A DNA stretch of 64,000 nucleotides from Leifsonia sp. fls2-241-R2A-40a (GTDB lineage: Bacteria > Actinomycetota > Actinomycetes > Actinomycetales > Microbacteriaceae): the NCBI RefSeq assembly GCF_030209575.1, contig NZ_JARVRS010000001.1, positions 1,860,001 to 1,924,000 of the forward strand, in the 5' to 3' direction. The notes under the pieces are model-generated. The model was given only the letters and a program-made list of their open reading frames with translations. It was not told the origin of the DNA and ran no database searches. Positions 8,350-16,158 of the stretch are shown here, one piece after another (positions within the stretch are counted from its first letter, which is position 1; every line of letters begins with the position of its first letter). Position numbers and translations under genes: made by a program.

Positions 8350-10161
8350 TCACTCCTCACCAGCCCCGATCGGGATGCGGCCCTGCGTCGTCGTGGCGTC
8401 GCCCGACAGCAGGTGGAAGGCGCTGCGCACGAGCGCGAAGTGGCTGAACGCCTGCGGCATGTTGCCGAGCTGACGGGCACTGGCCGGGTCCCACTCCTCG
8501 CTCAGCAGCCCGACGTCGTTGCGGAGGTCGAGCAGCCGCGTGAACAGGGCCTCCCCTTCGTCCTGGCGTCCTGCGCCGATCAGCGCGTCGACCAGCCAGA
8601 ACGAGCAGGCGATGAACACGCCCTCCCCGCCCGGGAGCCCGTCGTCGCTGGCCTGCGGCCGGTAGCGGAGCACGAGGCCGTTCTCGGTGAGGTCCTCCTG
8701 GATCGCGTCGATCGTCCCGATCACCCGCTTGTCGTCCGCCGGAAGGAAGCCGACGCGCGGGATCAGCAGCAGCGACGCATCCAGCTCCTTCGACCCGTAC
8801 GCCTGGACGAAGGTGTTGCGCTTGGCGTCGTAGCCGTTGGCGAGGATGTCGCGGCGGATCTCCGCGCGGAGCCGTTCCCAGCGGCGGACCGGTCCGGGCA
8901 GGTCGTAGCTGCGGGCGCCGTCGATCATCCGGTCGACCGCCACCCAGGCCATCACCTTCGAATAGGTGAAGTGACGGCGCGGTCCGCGCATCTCCCAGAG
9001 TCCGTTGTCCGGTTCCTTCCAGCGGTCGGCCAGATGCTCGACCAGGCTGCGCTGCACGTTCCAGGCGTCGTCGTCGCCCGAACCGATCGTGGAGCGGGTC
9101 AGCGCGAGGCCGTCGAGCACCTCGCCCCAGACGTCCAGCTGCAGCTGTTCGGAGGCGGCGTTGCCGATCCGGACGGGCGCGGAGCCCTCGTAGCCGGAGA
9201 GCCAGTCGATCGTCTCCTCGGGGAGCCGCCGCCTGCCGTCCAGGCCGTACATGATCCGCAGGTCTGCCGGATCGCCGGCCACGGCGCGCACCAGCCAGTC
9301 GCGCCAGGCGCTGGCCTCCTCCGTGTAGCCCGCGGTGAGCAGGGACTGCAGTGCGAGGGTCGCATCCCGCAGCCAGCAGAAGCGGTAGTCCCAGTTGCGT
9401 GGGCCGCCGAGCTGCTCCGGGAGGGACGTCGTCGGGGCCGCGACGATGCCGCCCGTGGGGATGTACGTGAGCGCCTTGAGGGTGACGAGCGACCGCTGGA
9501 TGGCGTCCTTGTGCGGGCCGTAGGCGGTGCTCTTCGCGCTCCACCGGCTCCAGTACAGGTCGGTGGCGGCGAGTGCCTCCTCCGCATCCACCGGACTCGG
9601 CTCGGGGTCGTGGCTCGGGAACCAGGTCAGCACGAAGGCGACCCGGTCGCCCGGCGACACGGTGAAATCGGCCACGGTCCGCAGGTCGCGTCCCTCCAGG
9701 GGGACATCCGCCGTGACGAGCACCGCGTCCGGGCCGGCGACCGCACGCACGCCGTCCTCGGTCTTCGTCACCCAGGGCACGACCTGGCCGTAGTCGAAGC
9801 GGAGCACGAGCTCGGTGCGCATCGGCACCGTCCCCGAAACGCCCTCCACGATGCGGACCAGGTCTGCCGCCTCGTCGCGCACCGGCATGAAGTCGATGAC
9901 GCGGACGTGCCCGTCCGCGGTCTCCCACTCGGTCTCCAGGATCAGCGTGTCACCCTGGTAGCGCCGCCGAGTGCATTTCCCGGAGCCGACGGGCGACATC
10001 AGCCAGCGCCCGGCGTCGTCGGTGTCGAGCAGGCCGGCGAAGCAGGCGGGGGAGTCGAACCGGGGCAGGCACAGCCAGTCGATCGACCCGTCGGTCGCCA
10101 CCATGGCGGCAGTGTGGAGGTCGCCGATCATGGCGTAGTCCTCGATCCGGCTGGACGTCAC
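8350..10161 (-). CDS. Glycoside hydrolase family 15 (trehalase/glucoamylase-like)
   Basis: 603 residues. It has the GH15 N-terminal beta-sandwich opening IEDYAMIGDLHTAAMVATDG and DWLCLPRFDSPACF, then the (alpha/alpha)6 domain with NWDYRFCWLRDA and EQLQLDVWGEVLDGL. These are marks of actinobacterial GH15 enzymes, several of which are trehalases. No signal peptide, so it is cytoplasmic. The GTG start overlaps the stop of the upstream SDR (GTGA, 10158-10161), a translational coupling that ties sugar cleavage to oxidation of the released glucose. Substrate (trehalose or another alpha-glucoside) is inferred from family. Confidence 0.92.
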   Translation of the reverse strand: MTSSRIEDYAMIGDLHTAAMVATDGSIDWLCLPRFDSPACFAGLLDTDDAGRWLMSPVGSGKCTRRRYQGDTLILETEWETADGHVRVIDFMPVRDEAADLVRIVEGVSGTVPMRTELVLRFDYGQVVPWVTKTEDGVRAVAGPDAVLVTADVPLEGRDLRTVADFTVSPGDRVAFVLTWFPSHDPEPSPVDAEEALAATDLYWSRWSAKSTAYGPHKDAIQRSLVTLKALTYIPTGGIVAAPTTSLPEQLGGPRNWDYRFCWLRDATLALQSLLTAGYTEEASAWRDWLVRAVAGDPADLRIMYGLDGRRRLPEETIDWLSGYEGSAPVRIGNAASEQLQLDVWGEVLDGLALTRSTIGSGDDDAWNVQRSLVEHLADRWKEPDNGLWEMRGPRRHFTYSKVMAWVAVDRMIDGARSYDLPGPVRRWERLRAEIRRDILANGYDAKRNTFVQAYGSKELDASLLLIPRVGFLPADDKRVIGTIDAIQEDLTENGLVLRYRPQASDDGLPGGEGVFIACSFWLVDALIGAGRQDEGEALFTRLLDLRNDVGLLSEEWDPASARQLGNMPQAFSHFALVRSAFHLLSGDATTTQGRIPIGAGEE

Positions 10162-10925
10162 AGTCCCGGGCCGCCGTGCATGATGCCGCCGTCGACGAAC
10201 ACTGTCGTCGCTGTCATGTACTTCGCGGCGTCGGAGACGACGAAGGCGACCACATCCCCGAGCTGGGACGGTTCGGCCACCTCCCGCAGCGGGATGGAGT
10301 TCTCCAGCTTCTGCCGCAGCGAGTCGTCCTTCATCGTGGCCGCGTTGATCGGCGTGTCGACGGCGCCCGGCGCGACGCTGACCACGCGCACGCCCTGGGG
10401 GCCGAGCTCGACCCCGGCGGTGCGCGTGAGCATCCGCATCCCGCCCTTCGACACGCAGTAGCTGATGTTGCCGGGCATCGGCCAGTCCTCGTGCACCGAC
10501 GACACGTTGACGACGATGCCGCCGGACCCCTGCTCGATGAACCGCTTCGCGGCCCGCTGGGTGCCGAACACCGCGCTCTTGAGGTTGACGGCCATGACCG
10601 TGTCGAACGTCTCCTCGTCCACCTCCAGGATGCTGTGCCGCTTCTCGATGCCCGCGTTGTTGATGAAGGCGTCCAGCCGTCCGAACTCGTCGACGGCGGT
10701 GCCGATCAACTTGTCTATTCCGGCCGTGGTCGAGACATCGGCCTCGACCCCGATCGCCCGTCCGCCGGCGGCGGTGATCTCCTTCACCAGGTCGGCGGTG
10801 TCCTCGGGCTGGGCGACATAGTCGATGACGACCGCGGCGCCCGCCGCCGCCAGGGACCGCACGATGGCCGCCCCGATCCCGCTGTTGCCGCCGGTGACGA
10901 CGACGCTCTTCCCGTGCAGCTCCAC
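10158..10925 (-). CDS. Glucose 1-dehydrogenase-like SDR
   Basis: 255 residues from GTG 10925, which follows GAGGGAGG. An upstream in-frame ATG at 10952 lacks a good ribosome site. The NAD(P) motif TGGNSGIG is at about 10-17, NNAG at about 90, catalytic Ser in VNVSSVHE and Tyr/Lys in SYCVSKGG. SSVHE and PGAVDTPINA closely match Bacillus glucose 1-dehydrogenases, so oxidation of beta-D-glucose to gluconolactone is the best guess. It leads an operon with GH15, an NDH-2-like enzyme and a ThDP oxidase, which fits cleavage of a glucoside, oxidation of glucose and reoxidation of NADH. Confidence 0.85.
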   Translation of the reverse strand: MELHGKSVVVTGGNSGIGAAIVRSLAAAGAAVVIDYVAQPEDTADLVKEITAAGGRAIGVEADVSTTAGIDKLIGTAVDEFGRLDAFINNAGIEKRHSILEVDEETFDTVMAVNLKSAVFGTQRAAKRFIEQGSGGIVVNVSSVHEDWPMPGNISYCVSKGGMRMLTRTAGVELGPQGVRVVSVAPGAVDTPINAATMKDDSLRQKLENSIPLREVAEPSQLGDVVAFVVSDAAKYMTATTVFVDGGIMHGGPGL

Positions 10926-11140
10926 GAGCACCTCCCTCGGATCAGCCCCCATTGAACGCTGTCGCCGGGTAAATACAACGGCTGCTGCGAGGGCTGGAAG
11001 AATCGCGCGAACCGCTCGCGGGAGGTGTACGCGATGTCGATGCCCAGCTGCCGGCGTGGACGAGGTGGCGAGTCGCCGCGCCCCGGAAGGCCGTATTCTC
11101 ATCATGGGTTAGACCCGTTTCAGCGAAGAAGAGGAGCGCC

Positions 11141-12514
11141 ATGAGCTACGCCGTGACCAATCCCGCCACCGGCGAGACGGTCAAGACCTTCGACACCATC
11201 AGCGACGCCGACTTGGAGGCTGCGATCGCCGCAGCCGACAATGCGTTCCGCACGTGGTCGCGTTCGACCACCGGGCAGGAGCGTGCCGCGCTCGTCCGGC
11301 GTGTCGGCGAACTCCACTCCGAGCGGCGCCAGCAGCTCGCCGACATCATCGTGGAGGAGATGGGCAAGCCGGTCGAGCAGGCGCTCGCCGAGGTCGACTT
11401 CGCCGCCGCGATCTACGAGTACTACGCGGACAACGCCGACGAGTTCCTCAAGGACGAGCCGATCCAGCTGCTCGACGGCACCGGTTCAGCGGTGGTCCGC
11501 CGCTCCGCGCTCGGCGTGCTGCTCGGCATCATGCCGTGGAACTTCCCGTACTACCAGGTCGCCCGCTTCGCCGGACCGAACCTCGTGATCGGCAACACCA
11601 TCCTGCTGAAGCACGCGGAGCAGTGCCCCGAGTCGGCGGCGGCCATCCAGCAGATCTTCCTCGACGCCGGCTTCCCGGAGGGCGCGTACGTCAACATCTA
11701 CGCCAGCCACCCGCAGATCGAGAAGGTCATCGCCGACCCGCGCGTGCAGGGCGTGTCGCTGACCGGTTCGGAGCGCGCCGGCGCCAAGGTCGCCGAGATC
11801 GCGGGCCGCAACCTCAAGAAGGTCGTGCTCGAACTCGGCGGGTCCGACCCGTTCATCCTGCTGTCGACGGACGACCTGGACGCCGCCGTGCAGAACGCGG
11901 TGGACGCTCGCCTCGACAACAGCGGCCAGTCCTGCAACGCCGCCAAGCGGTTCGTCGTCATCGACGAGCTGTACGAGCCCTTCCTGTCGAAGTTCACCGA
12001 GAAGCTCGCCGAGGTGGAGGCGTCCGACCCGACCTCCGAGGACTCCGCGCTGGGCCCGCTCTCGTCGCTCAAGGCGGCCGAGAACCTCGACGAGCAGGTG
12101 AAGCGCGCCGTCGAGAACGGCGCGAAGCTGGTGCGCGGCGGCGGCCGCAACGGCGCCTTCTTCGAGACCACGGTGCTGACGGATGTCACCCCGGAGAACC
12201 CCGCCTCGAAGGAGGAGTTCTTCGGCCCGGTCGCCCAGGTGTTCCGCGCCAAGGACGAGCAGGAGGCGGTCCGCATCGCCAACGACACCCCGTTCGGCCT
12301 GGGTTCGTACCTGTACACCACCGACAAGGAGCAGGCCTCCCGCGTCGCCGACCAGATCGAGGCCGGAATGGTCTTCGTCAACGTGGTCCTCGCGGACGGC
12401 GCCGAGCTGCCCTTCGGCGGCGTGAAGCGCTCCGGTTCGGGCCGTGAGCTCGGCCGCTTCGGCGCCGACGAGTTCGTCAACAAGAAGCTCATCCGCGTCG
12501 GAAACGACTGGTAA
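11141..12514 (+). CDS. Succinate-semialdehyde dehydrogenase-type aldehyde dehydrogenase
   Basis: 457 residues, ATG with AGAGGAG upstream. Aldehyde dehydrogenase landmarks: cofactor segment IMPWNFPYYQVAR, active-site Glu in VLELGGSDPF (about 230), nucleophilic Cys in SGQSCNAAKR (about 265), and EEFFGPVAQVFRA. The length and the PFGGVKRSGSGRELG ending match GabD1-type enzymes of Actinobacteria, which oxidise succinic semialdehyde with NADP to succinate. The gene stands alone after a 215-bp divergent region shared with the glucose dehydrogenase operon. No GABA transaminase lies nearby. Confidence 0.88.
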   Translation: MSYAVTNPATGETVKTFDTISDADLEAAIAAADNAFRTWSRSTTGQERAALVRRVGELHSERRQQLADIIVEEMGKPVEQALAEVDFAAAIYEYYADNADEFLKDEPIQLLDGTGSAVVRRSALGVLLGIMPWNFPYYQVARFAGPNLVIGNTILLKHAEQCPESAAAIQQIFLDAGFPEGAYVNIYASHPQIEKVIADPRVQGVSLTGSERAGAKVAEIAGRNLKKVVLELGGSDPFILLSTDDLDAAVQNAVDARLDNSGQSCNAAKRFVVIDELYEPFLSKFTEKLAEVEASDPTSEDSALGPLSSLKAAENLDEQVKRAVENGAKLVRGGGRNGAFFETTVLTDVTPENPASKEEFFGPVAQVFRAKDEQEAVRIANDTPFGLGSYLYTTDKEQASRVADQIEAGMVFVNVVLADGAELPFGGVKRSGSGRELGRFGADEFVNKKLIRVGNDW

Positions 12515-12594
12515 AGGCTCCTCTTCGCGTTCCAGCAGGCGCGTCATCCTCCCGGGGGATGCGCGGAGCGCGCCGACCTGGTCGGATCGGACTC

Positions 12595-12954
12595 ATGCCC
12601 GTTCCGACCACCCGCCGGCCGCCCGCGCTCTCGACGTACCTCGGACTTGCGGCGATCGCGGTCGCCGGCGGCCTGCTCGCGTCCGTTCCCGCTCTCGTCG
12701 CCGGGGAGGCCGTCGGCTACCTCGAGGCGTGGCTGCGCGGGGGCACTGTGGATCCGACGTGGAACGACGGCGACGCCGTGGTGGCCTTCACAGCGGCCGC
12801 CGTCGTCGTGGTGATCATGGCGGCCGTGGCCGTCGGGAGCGCGATCGCGGCGCGACGGAGGAGCCTCCATCCCGCCGGCTCCGCGGTCGCCGCGGTGGCC
12901 GTTGCGGCAGGCATCGCAGCGCTTCCGTATGTCCTCTTTCTGCCCGGGGGCTGA
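12595..12954 (+). CDS. Small membrane protein, unknown function
   Basis: 119 residues from ATG 12595. Three hydrophobic stretches: about 14-36 (LGLAAIAVAGGLLASVPALV), about 62-82 (VVAFTAAAVVVVIMAAVAV) and about 95-115. There is a short Arg-rich cytoplasmic loop SAIAARRRS between the last two. I do not recognise a family. Codon use and GC bias agree with neighbours, which supports a real gene. It lies between gabD-like and csp genes without obvious operon partners. Confidence 0.7.
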   Translation: MPVPTTRRPPALSTYLGLAAIAVAGGLLASVPALVAGEAVGYLEAWLRGGTVDPTWNDGDAVVAFTAAAVVVVIMAAVAVGSAIAARRRSLHPAGSAVAAVAVAAGIAALPYVLFLPGG

Positions 12955-13263
12955 GGCGACGGCCGAAGTCCTGTAGTCTGGCGGGACTCCTGTCGGACGA
13001 TGACGTCTCTGATCGGAGCGATTTGAGCGCACCGCTGAAGAGAAGCGCAGCGCACCAGTACCCGCGGCACCGCCGCGAAAGGATGAATATCACCCCCTCC
13101 GTACGGCATCTGAAGCCGTCCAGTCTTCCGGCTGAGGCCCCCGCCTCGCTGTCGATCCCCCGCGACCGGTTCCTCCGTGTCGCGGTCCACCCCGTCCGCG
13201 CTGTCTGCGCGGCGAACGGGGCCGCTCAATTCGGCCCCCAATACAAATAAGAAGGAAGAAACG
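12955..13263 (+). promoter_or_regulatory. Long 5' leader region of the cold-shock gene
   Basis: 309 bases without an assignable gene. The region precedes the csp start and resembles the long structured leaders of cspA-type genes. It contains several GC-rich hairpin-forming stretches, for example around 13185-13225. Inside is a short frame at 13083-13250 (ATG, 55 codons, TAA ending 13 bp before csp) whose ATG abuts GAAAGG with almost no spacing, so I do not call it as a gene. The final AAGAAGGAAGAAACG is the csp ribosome site. A promoter could not be fixed by eye. Confidence 0.5.
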
Positions 13264-13470
13264 ATGGCCACAGGTACCGTCAAATGGTTCAGCACGGAGA
13301 AGGGCTACGGGTTCATCGCCCCGGATGACGGCACGGCCGACGTCTTCGCCCACTTCAGCGAGATCGCGTCGCAGGGCGAGTTCCGCAACCTGACCGAGAA
13401 TCAGAAGGTCGAGTACGAGGTGACCCGCGGCCCGAAGGGCCTCCAGGCATCCAACATCCGACCGGTCTGA
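13264..13470 (+). CDS. cspA: Cold-shock domain protein
   Basis: 68 residues, the usual CspA length, starting [20 protein letters not shown]1 (KGYGFI, 13-18) and RNP2 (DVFAHF, 26-31) are both intact, forming the single-stranded nucleic-acid face of the five-strand barrel. It should act as an RNA chaperone that keeps mRNAs unfolded. The ribosome site is AGAAGGA. It has a long leader and a strong terminator of its own, so it is monocistronic. A fatty-acid desaturase follows, giving a plausible cold-response neighbourhood. Confidence 0.96.
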   Translation: MATGTVKWFSTEKGYGFIAPDDGTADVFAHFSEIASQGEFRNLTENQKVEYEVTRGPKGLQASNIRPV

Positions 13471-13478
13471 CCGGTCCT

Positions 13479-13509
13479 GATGCGGGGCCGGGTATCCCGG
13501 CCCCGCATC
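13479..13509 (+). terminator. Terminator of the cold-shock gene
   Basis: A perfect 14-bp stem, GATGCGGGGCCGGG (13479-13492), loop TAT, and its complement to 13509, followed by CCCCTTCG. GC-rich with a weak T tail, as usual in high-GC actinobacteria. Confidence 0.8.
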
Positions 13510-13634
13510 CCCTTCGAGCGACGCACCGCGATCTCGGTGCTGATGTCCAGGAATGGCGCATACGCTCACATCATCTAGGGCGTGAAGCCCAACTCCTCGG
13601 CTGGGAAGTCGTCTGACACCAGCGGAGGCGCAGC

Positions 13635-14726
13635 TTGACTGCAACTGTTCTCGGCCCCATCCGGCCAACCAAAGCTCGCTCAGGTAAGCCGTCGATGACG
13701 AGCAGCTACAGCGAACTTCTCGGCCAGGTCCGTGCCGAAGGACTGCTCGAACGCCGTCGCGGTTTCTACATCGCGATGTTCTCGGGCGTCGCCATCGCCC
13801 TGGTCGGCGCGTTCGCCGGCCTCATCCTGCTGGGCGACTCCTGGTTCACGCTCCTGATCGCCGCGGCGCTCGGGATCATCTTCACCCAGTTCGCCTTCCT
13901 GGCGCACGAGGCGTCGCACCGTCAGGTCTTCACCTCGGGGCCCGCCAACGACCGTGCCGGCCGCTTCGTCGCGACCTGGCTCGTCGGCATGAGCTACCAG
14001 TGGTGGATGACGAAGCACACCCGCCACCACGCCAATCCGAACACGATCGGCAAGGACCCGGACATCGCTCGCGACACCGTCTCGTTCACCGAGGCCGACG
14101 CGGCGCGATCCACCGGCCTGCTGCGGGTGCTGACGCGCCGGCAGGGCTACCTGTTCTTCCCGCTCCTGCTGCTCGAAGGCGTCAACCTCCACGTGACCTC
14201 TCTGCGGTCGCTCCTGAGCAAGGAGCCCGTGCCGGGTCGTGCCAAGGAGCTCACGGCGATCGTCGTGCGCTTCGGCATCTACGTCAGCGCGATCTTCCTG
14301 CTGCTCCCCGTCGGCGTCGCGTTCGCCTTCCTCGGCGTCCAGCTCGCCGTCTTCGGCCTCTACATGGGGGCCTCGTTCGCGCCTAACCACAAGGGGATGC
14401 CGCAGCTGCCCGAGGGCTCGCGCGTCGACTTCCTCGACAAGCAGGTCCGCACCTCCCGCAACATCACCGGCGGATGGTGGATGAACCTGCTGATGGGCGG
14501 CCTCAACCACCAGGTCGAGCACCACCTCTTCCCGAGCATGCCGCGACCCCACCTGGCCCGCGCCCGCCGGCTCACGATGGCGCACTGCGCCGGCCACGAC
14601 ATCCCGTACACGGAGACCACGCTGGTGCGGTCGTACGGCATCGTCATCCGGTACCTGAATCGCGTCGGACTCGCCGCTCGCGACCCGTTCGACTGCCCGG
14701 TCGCCGGAACGTACCGCCGGGCCTGA
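13635..14726 (+). CDS. Membrane fatty-acid desaturase
   Basis: 363 residues from a TTG at 13635 that has GCGGAGG at ideal spacing; the later ATG 13695 has no ribosome site. Three histidine clusters that bind the di-iron centre are present: HEASHR (about 93), HTRHHANP (about 128) and HQVEHHLFP (about 293), with hydrophobic spans at about 47-90 and about 215-255. The family introduces double bonds into acyl chains, raising membrane fluidity. The HQVEHH third box with Gln is typical of front-end or plant-like FA_desaturase members. It follows the csp gene after a terminator, fitting a cold-adaptation pair, each with its own control. Confidence 0.93.
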   Translation: MTATVLGPIRPTKARSGKPSMTSSYSELLGQVRAEGLLERRRGFYIAMFSGVAIALVGAFAGLILLGDSWFTLLIAAALGIIFTQFAFLAHEASHRQVFTSGPANDRAGRFVATWLVGMSYQWWMTKHTRHHANPNTIGKDPDIARDTVSFTEADAARSTGLLRVLTRRQGYLFFPLLLLEGVNLHVTSLRSLLSKEPVPGRAKELTAIVVRFGIYVSAIFLLLPVGVAFAFLGVQLAVFGLYMGASFAPNHKGMPQLPEGSRVDFLDKQVRTSRNITGGWWMNLLMGGLNHQVEHHLFPSMPRPHLARARRLTMAHCAGHDIPYTETTLVRSYGIVIRYLNRVGLAARDPFDCPVAGTYRRA

Positions 14727-14800
14727 CGCCCGCGACGAGCGGTACTTCGGTCACCCCGGAATCGTGCGCGGTGGCGTACGTTTAGGGCTGGAGGTGCTCG

Positions 14801-15133
14801 ATGGGTTTCATGGTGTACGACAGCAGCACACAGATCTCGTTCGACGATCGCGTGCTCGCGCACCTCGAAGTGGTGATCGTCTCGAAGCTGCGCCGCAAGG
14901 AGTCCTTCGCTCTCAGCTGGCGTGAGACGCCCGAGAACGGCGACGGCCGGACGACCATCTGGATCGACCCGTCCATCCCTCTCCGCTTCCGTTTCAGCGG
15001 ATCCCGTCCGCCGGCACTCGACCGCGACTGGATCGAGCACCTCGCTGCCGCGGCCGCCAGCTCCTCCGGCCTGATCGCCGTCGATGAGACCGGGCAGCAG
15101 GTCACGGCCACCACGCACGAGCGCGGGCTGTAG
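14801..15133 (+). CDS. DUF7882-type small protein
   Basis: 110 residues, ATG preceded by TGGAGGTG. The pattern YDSSTQISFDDRVLAHLEV, RRKESFALSW, IWIDPSIPLRFRF and DRDWIEHLAAAA matches the short protein family (DUF7882) common in Microbacteriaceae and sometimes mislabelled as ATP-dependent DNA ligase. Function is unknown. No membrane segment or signal. A TACGTT-like -10 lies about 20 bp upstream. It is a useful lineage marker for this window. Confidence 0.8.
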   Translation: MGFMVYDSSTQISFDDRVLAHLEVVIVSKLRRKESFALSWRETPENGDGRTTIWIDPSIPLRFRFSGSRPPALDRDWIEHLAAAAASSSGLIAVDETGQQVTATTHERGL

Positions 15134-15143
15134 GCGCGAGCGC

Positions 15144-16019
15144 CTACTCGGGGATCTGCTCGATCGCGTGCCGCGCCATCGCCGCCATGCGGGGGTTGTC
15201 GTCGGAGGCGGTGGCCAGAGCGGTGGACATCGTCACCGCCCAGCCGCGCGCACGTCGCCAGGTCGCCGCATCGGGCGGCGACGGGAGCTCTCGCCGGAAG
15301 CGCTCGCGCGCATCCCCGTCGAAGGTCAGCCACGCGGTGGCCAGGTCCGTCGCCGGATCGCCGGAGGTCACATCGCCGAAGTCGACCACCGCAGCCAGGC
15401 CGCCCTCCGGCGTGAGCAGCAGGTTGCCTGGATGCAGGTCGCCGTGGAGGAGCAGCGGAGGTCCTGCCCACGGCGGGGCCTCGAGCGCGTCGCGCCAGGC
15501 GTCCTCGAGGTCGGCCACCTCCATGCGACCGGAGAGCGAGCGCAGCCGGAGGCCCACCGCCTCGTGGCGTGCGGCGAGCGGCACCCCGCGCACGGGATTG
15601 TGAGGCGCGTCCGGAGCCGGCACCGCCAGCTCGCCGAGGAAGCGGGCCAGCGGTTCGGCGAGGCCGGCGCGCTCGGCGGCGCCGACCGACGCGCCGTCCG
15701 TCCCGTCGAACCACTCGACGATGCTCCACGGCCAGGGGAAGGCCGCCGAGGGTGCGCCCACCCGCACGGGCACCGGAACCGGCACGCTGACCCGCGCGGC
15801 GATACCGGGCAGCAGGCTCTGCTCGTGCTCGATGAGGTGCGCGGCCACCTCCCGTCGCGGTATGCGTACGGCCAGGTGCTCGCCGAGGCGGTACAGCTGG
15901 TTGTCCCAGCCGTCGGAGACCAGGCGGAGTTCTCCCGGGAGATCGGGATGCTGCTCGGCGATCAGCCGGGCGACCAGCTCGGTGTCGGTGCGGATGTCCG
16001 CGGGGGGCGTGTCGCTCAC
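15144..16019 (-). CDS. Aminoglycoside phosphotransferase-family kinase
   Basis: 291 residues from GTG 16019, which sits 6 bp after the box TACCGT (minus strand), the leaderless arrangement seen repeatedly here. The kinase-like fold is shown by the catalytic loop LLHGDLHPGNLLL (Asp at about 193) and metal-binding AAVVDFGD (about 215). APH-type enzymes phosphorylate small hydroxylated molecules (antibiotics, sugars, homoserine); the substrate cannot be told. There is no sign of a resistance cassette, so a housekeeping metabolite kinase is more likely. It ends 10 bp from the DUF7882 gene, convergently. Confidence 0.85.
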   Translation of the reverse strand: MSDTPPADIRTDTELVARLIAEQHPDLPGELRLVSDGWDNQLYRLGEHLAVRIPRREVAAHLIEHEQSLLPGIAARVSVPVPVPVRVGAPSAAFPWPWSIVEWFDGTDGASVGAAERAGLAEPLARFLGELAVPAPDAPHNPVRGVPLAARHEAVGLRLRSLSGRMEVADLEDAWRDALEAPPWAGPPLLLHGDLHPGNLLLTPEGGLAAVVDFGDVTSGDPATDLATAWLTFDGDARERFRRELPSPPDAATWRRARGWAVTMSTALATASDDNPRMAAMARHAIEQIPE

Positions 16020-16114
16020 CGCTCGACGGTAGCAGGACGCCTCAGCCAGCCGAGGCGGCTGCAGCGATTGCGCGTCCGCCGCCTGCAAGCGCACGATCAT
16101 TGCGTGCAGCGTCA

Positions 16115-16128
16115 AACTCATGCGAGTT
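16115..16128. promoter_or_regulatory. Palindrome in the phosphotransferase/decarboxylase divergent region
   Basis: AACTC-ATGC-GAGTT, perfect 5-bp arms, 31 bp before the decarboxylase start. A candidate operator; no regulator gene is adjacent. Confidence 0.35.
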
Positions 16129-16158
16129 CATTGTGAAAGCATGTCCGACGGAGGATCC

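Noticed and set aside
13083-13250. 55-codon frame in the csp leader
   Set aside because: No properly spaced ribosome site (GAAAGG abuts the ATG) and no recognisable protein; kept only as a possible leader frame in findings.
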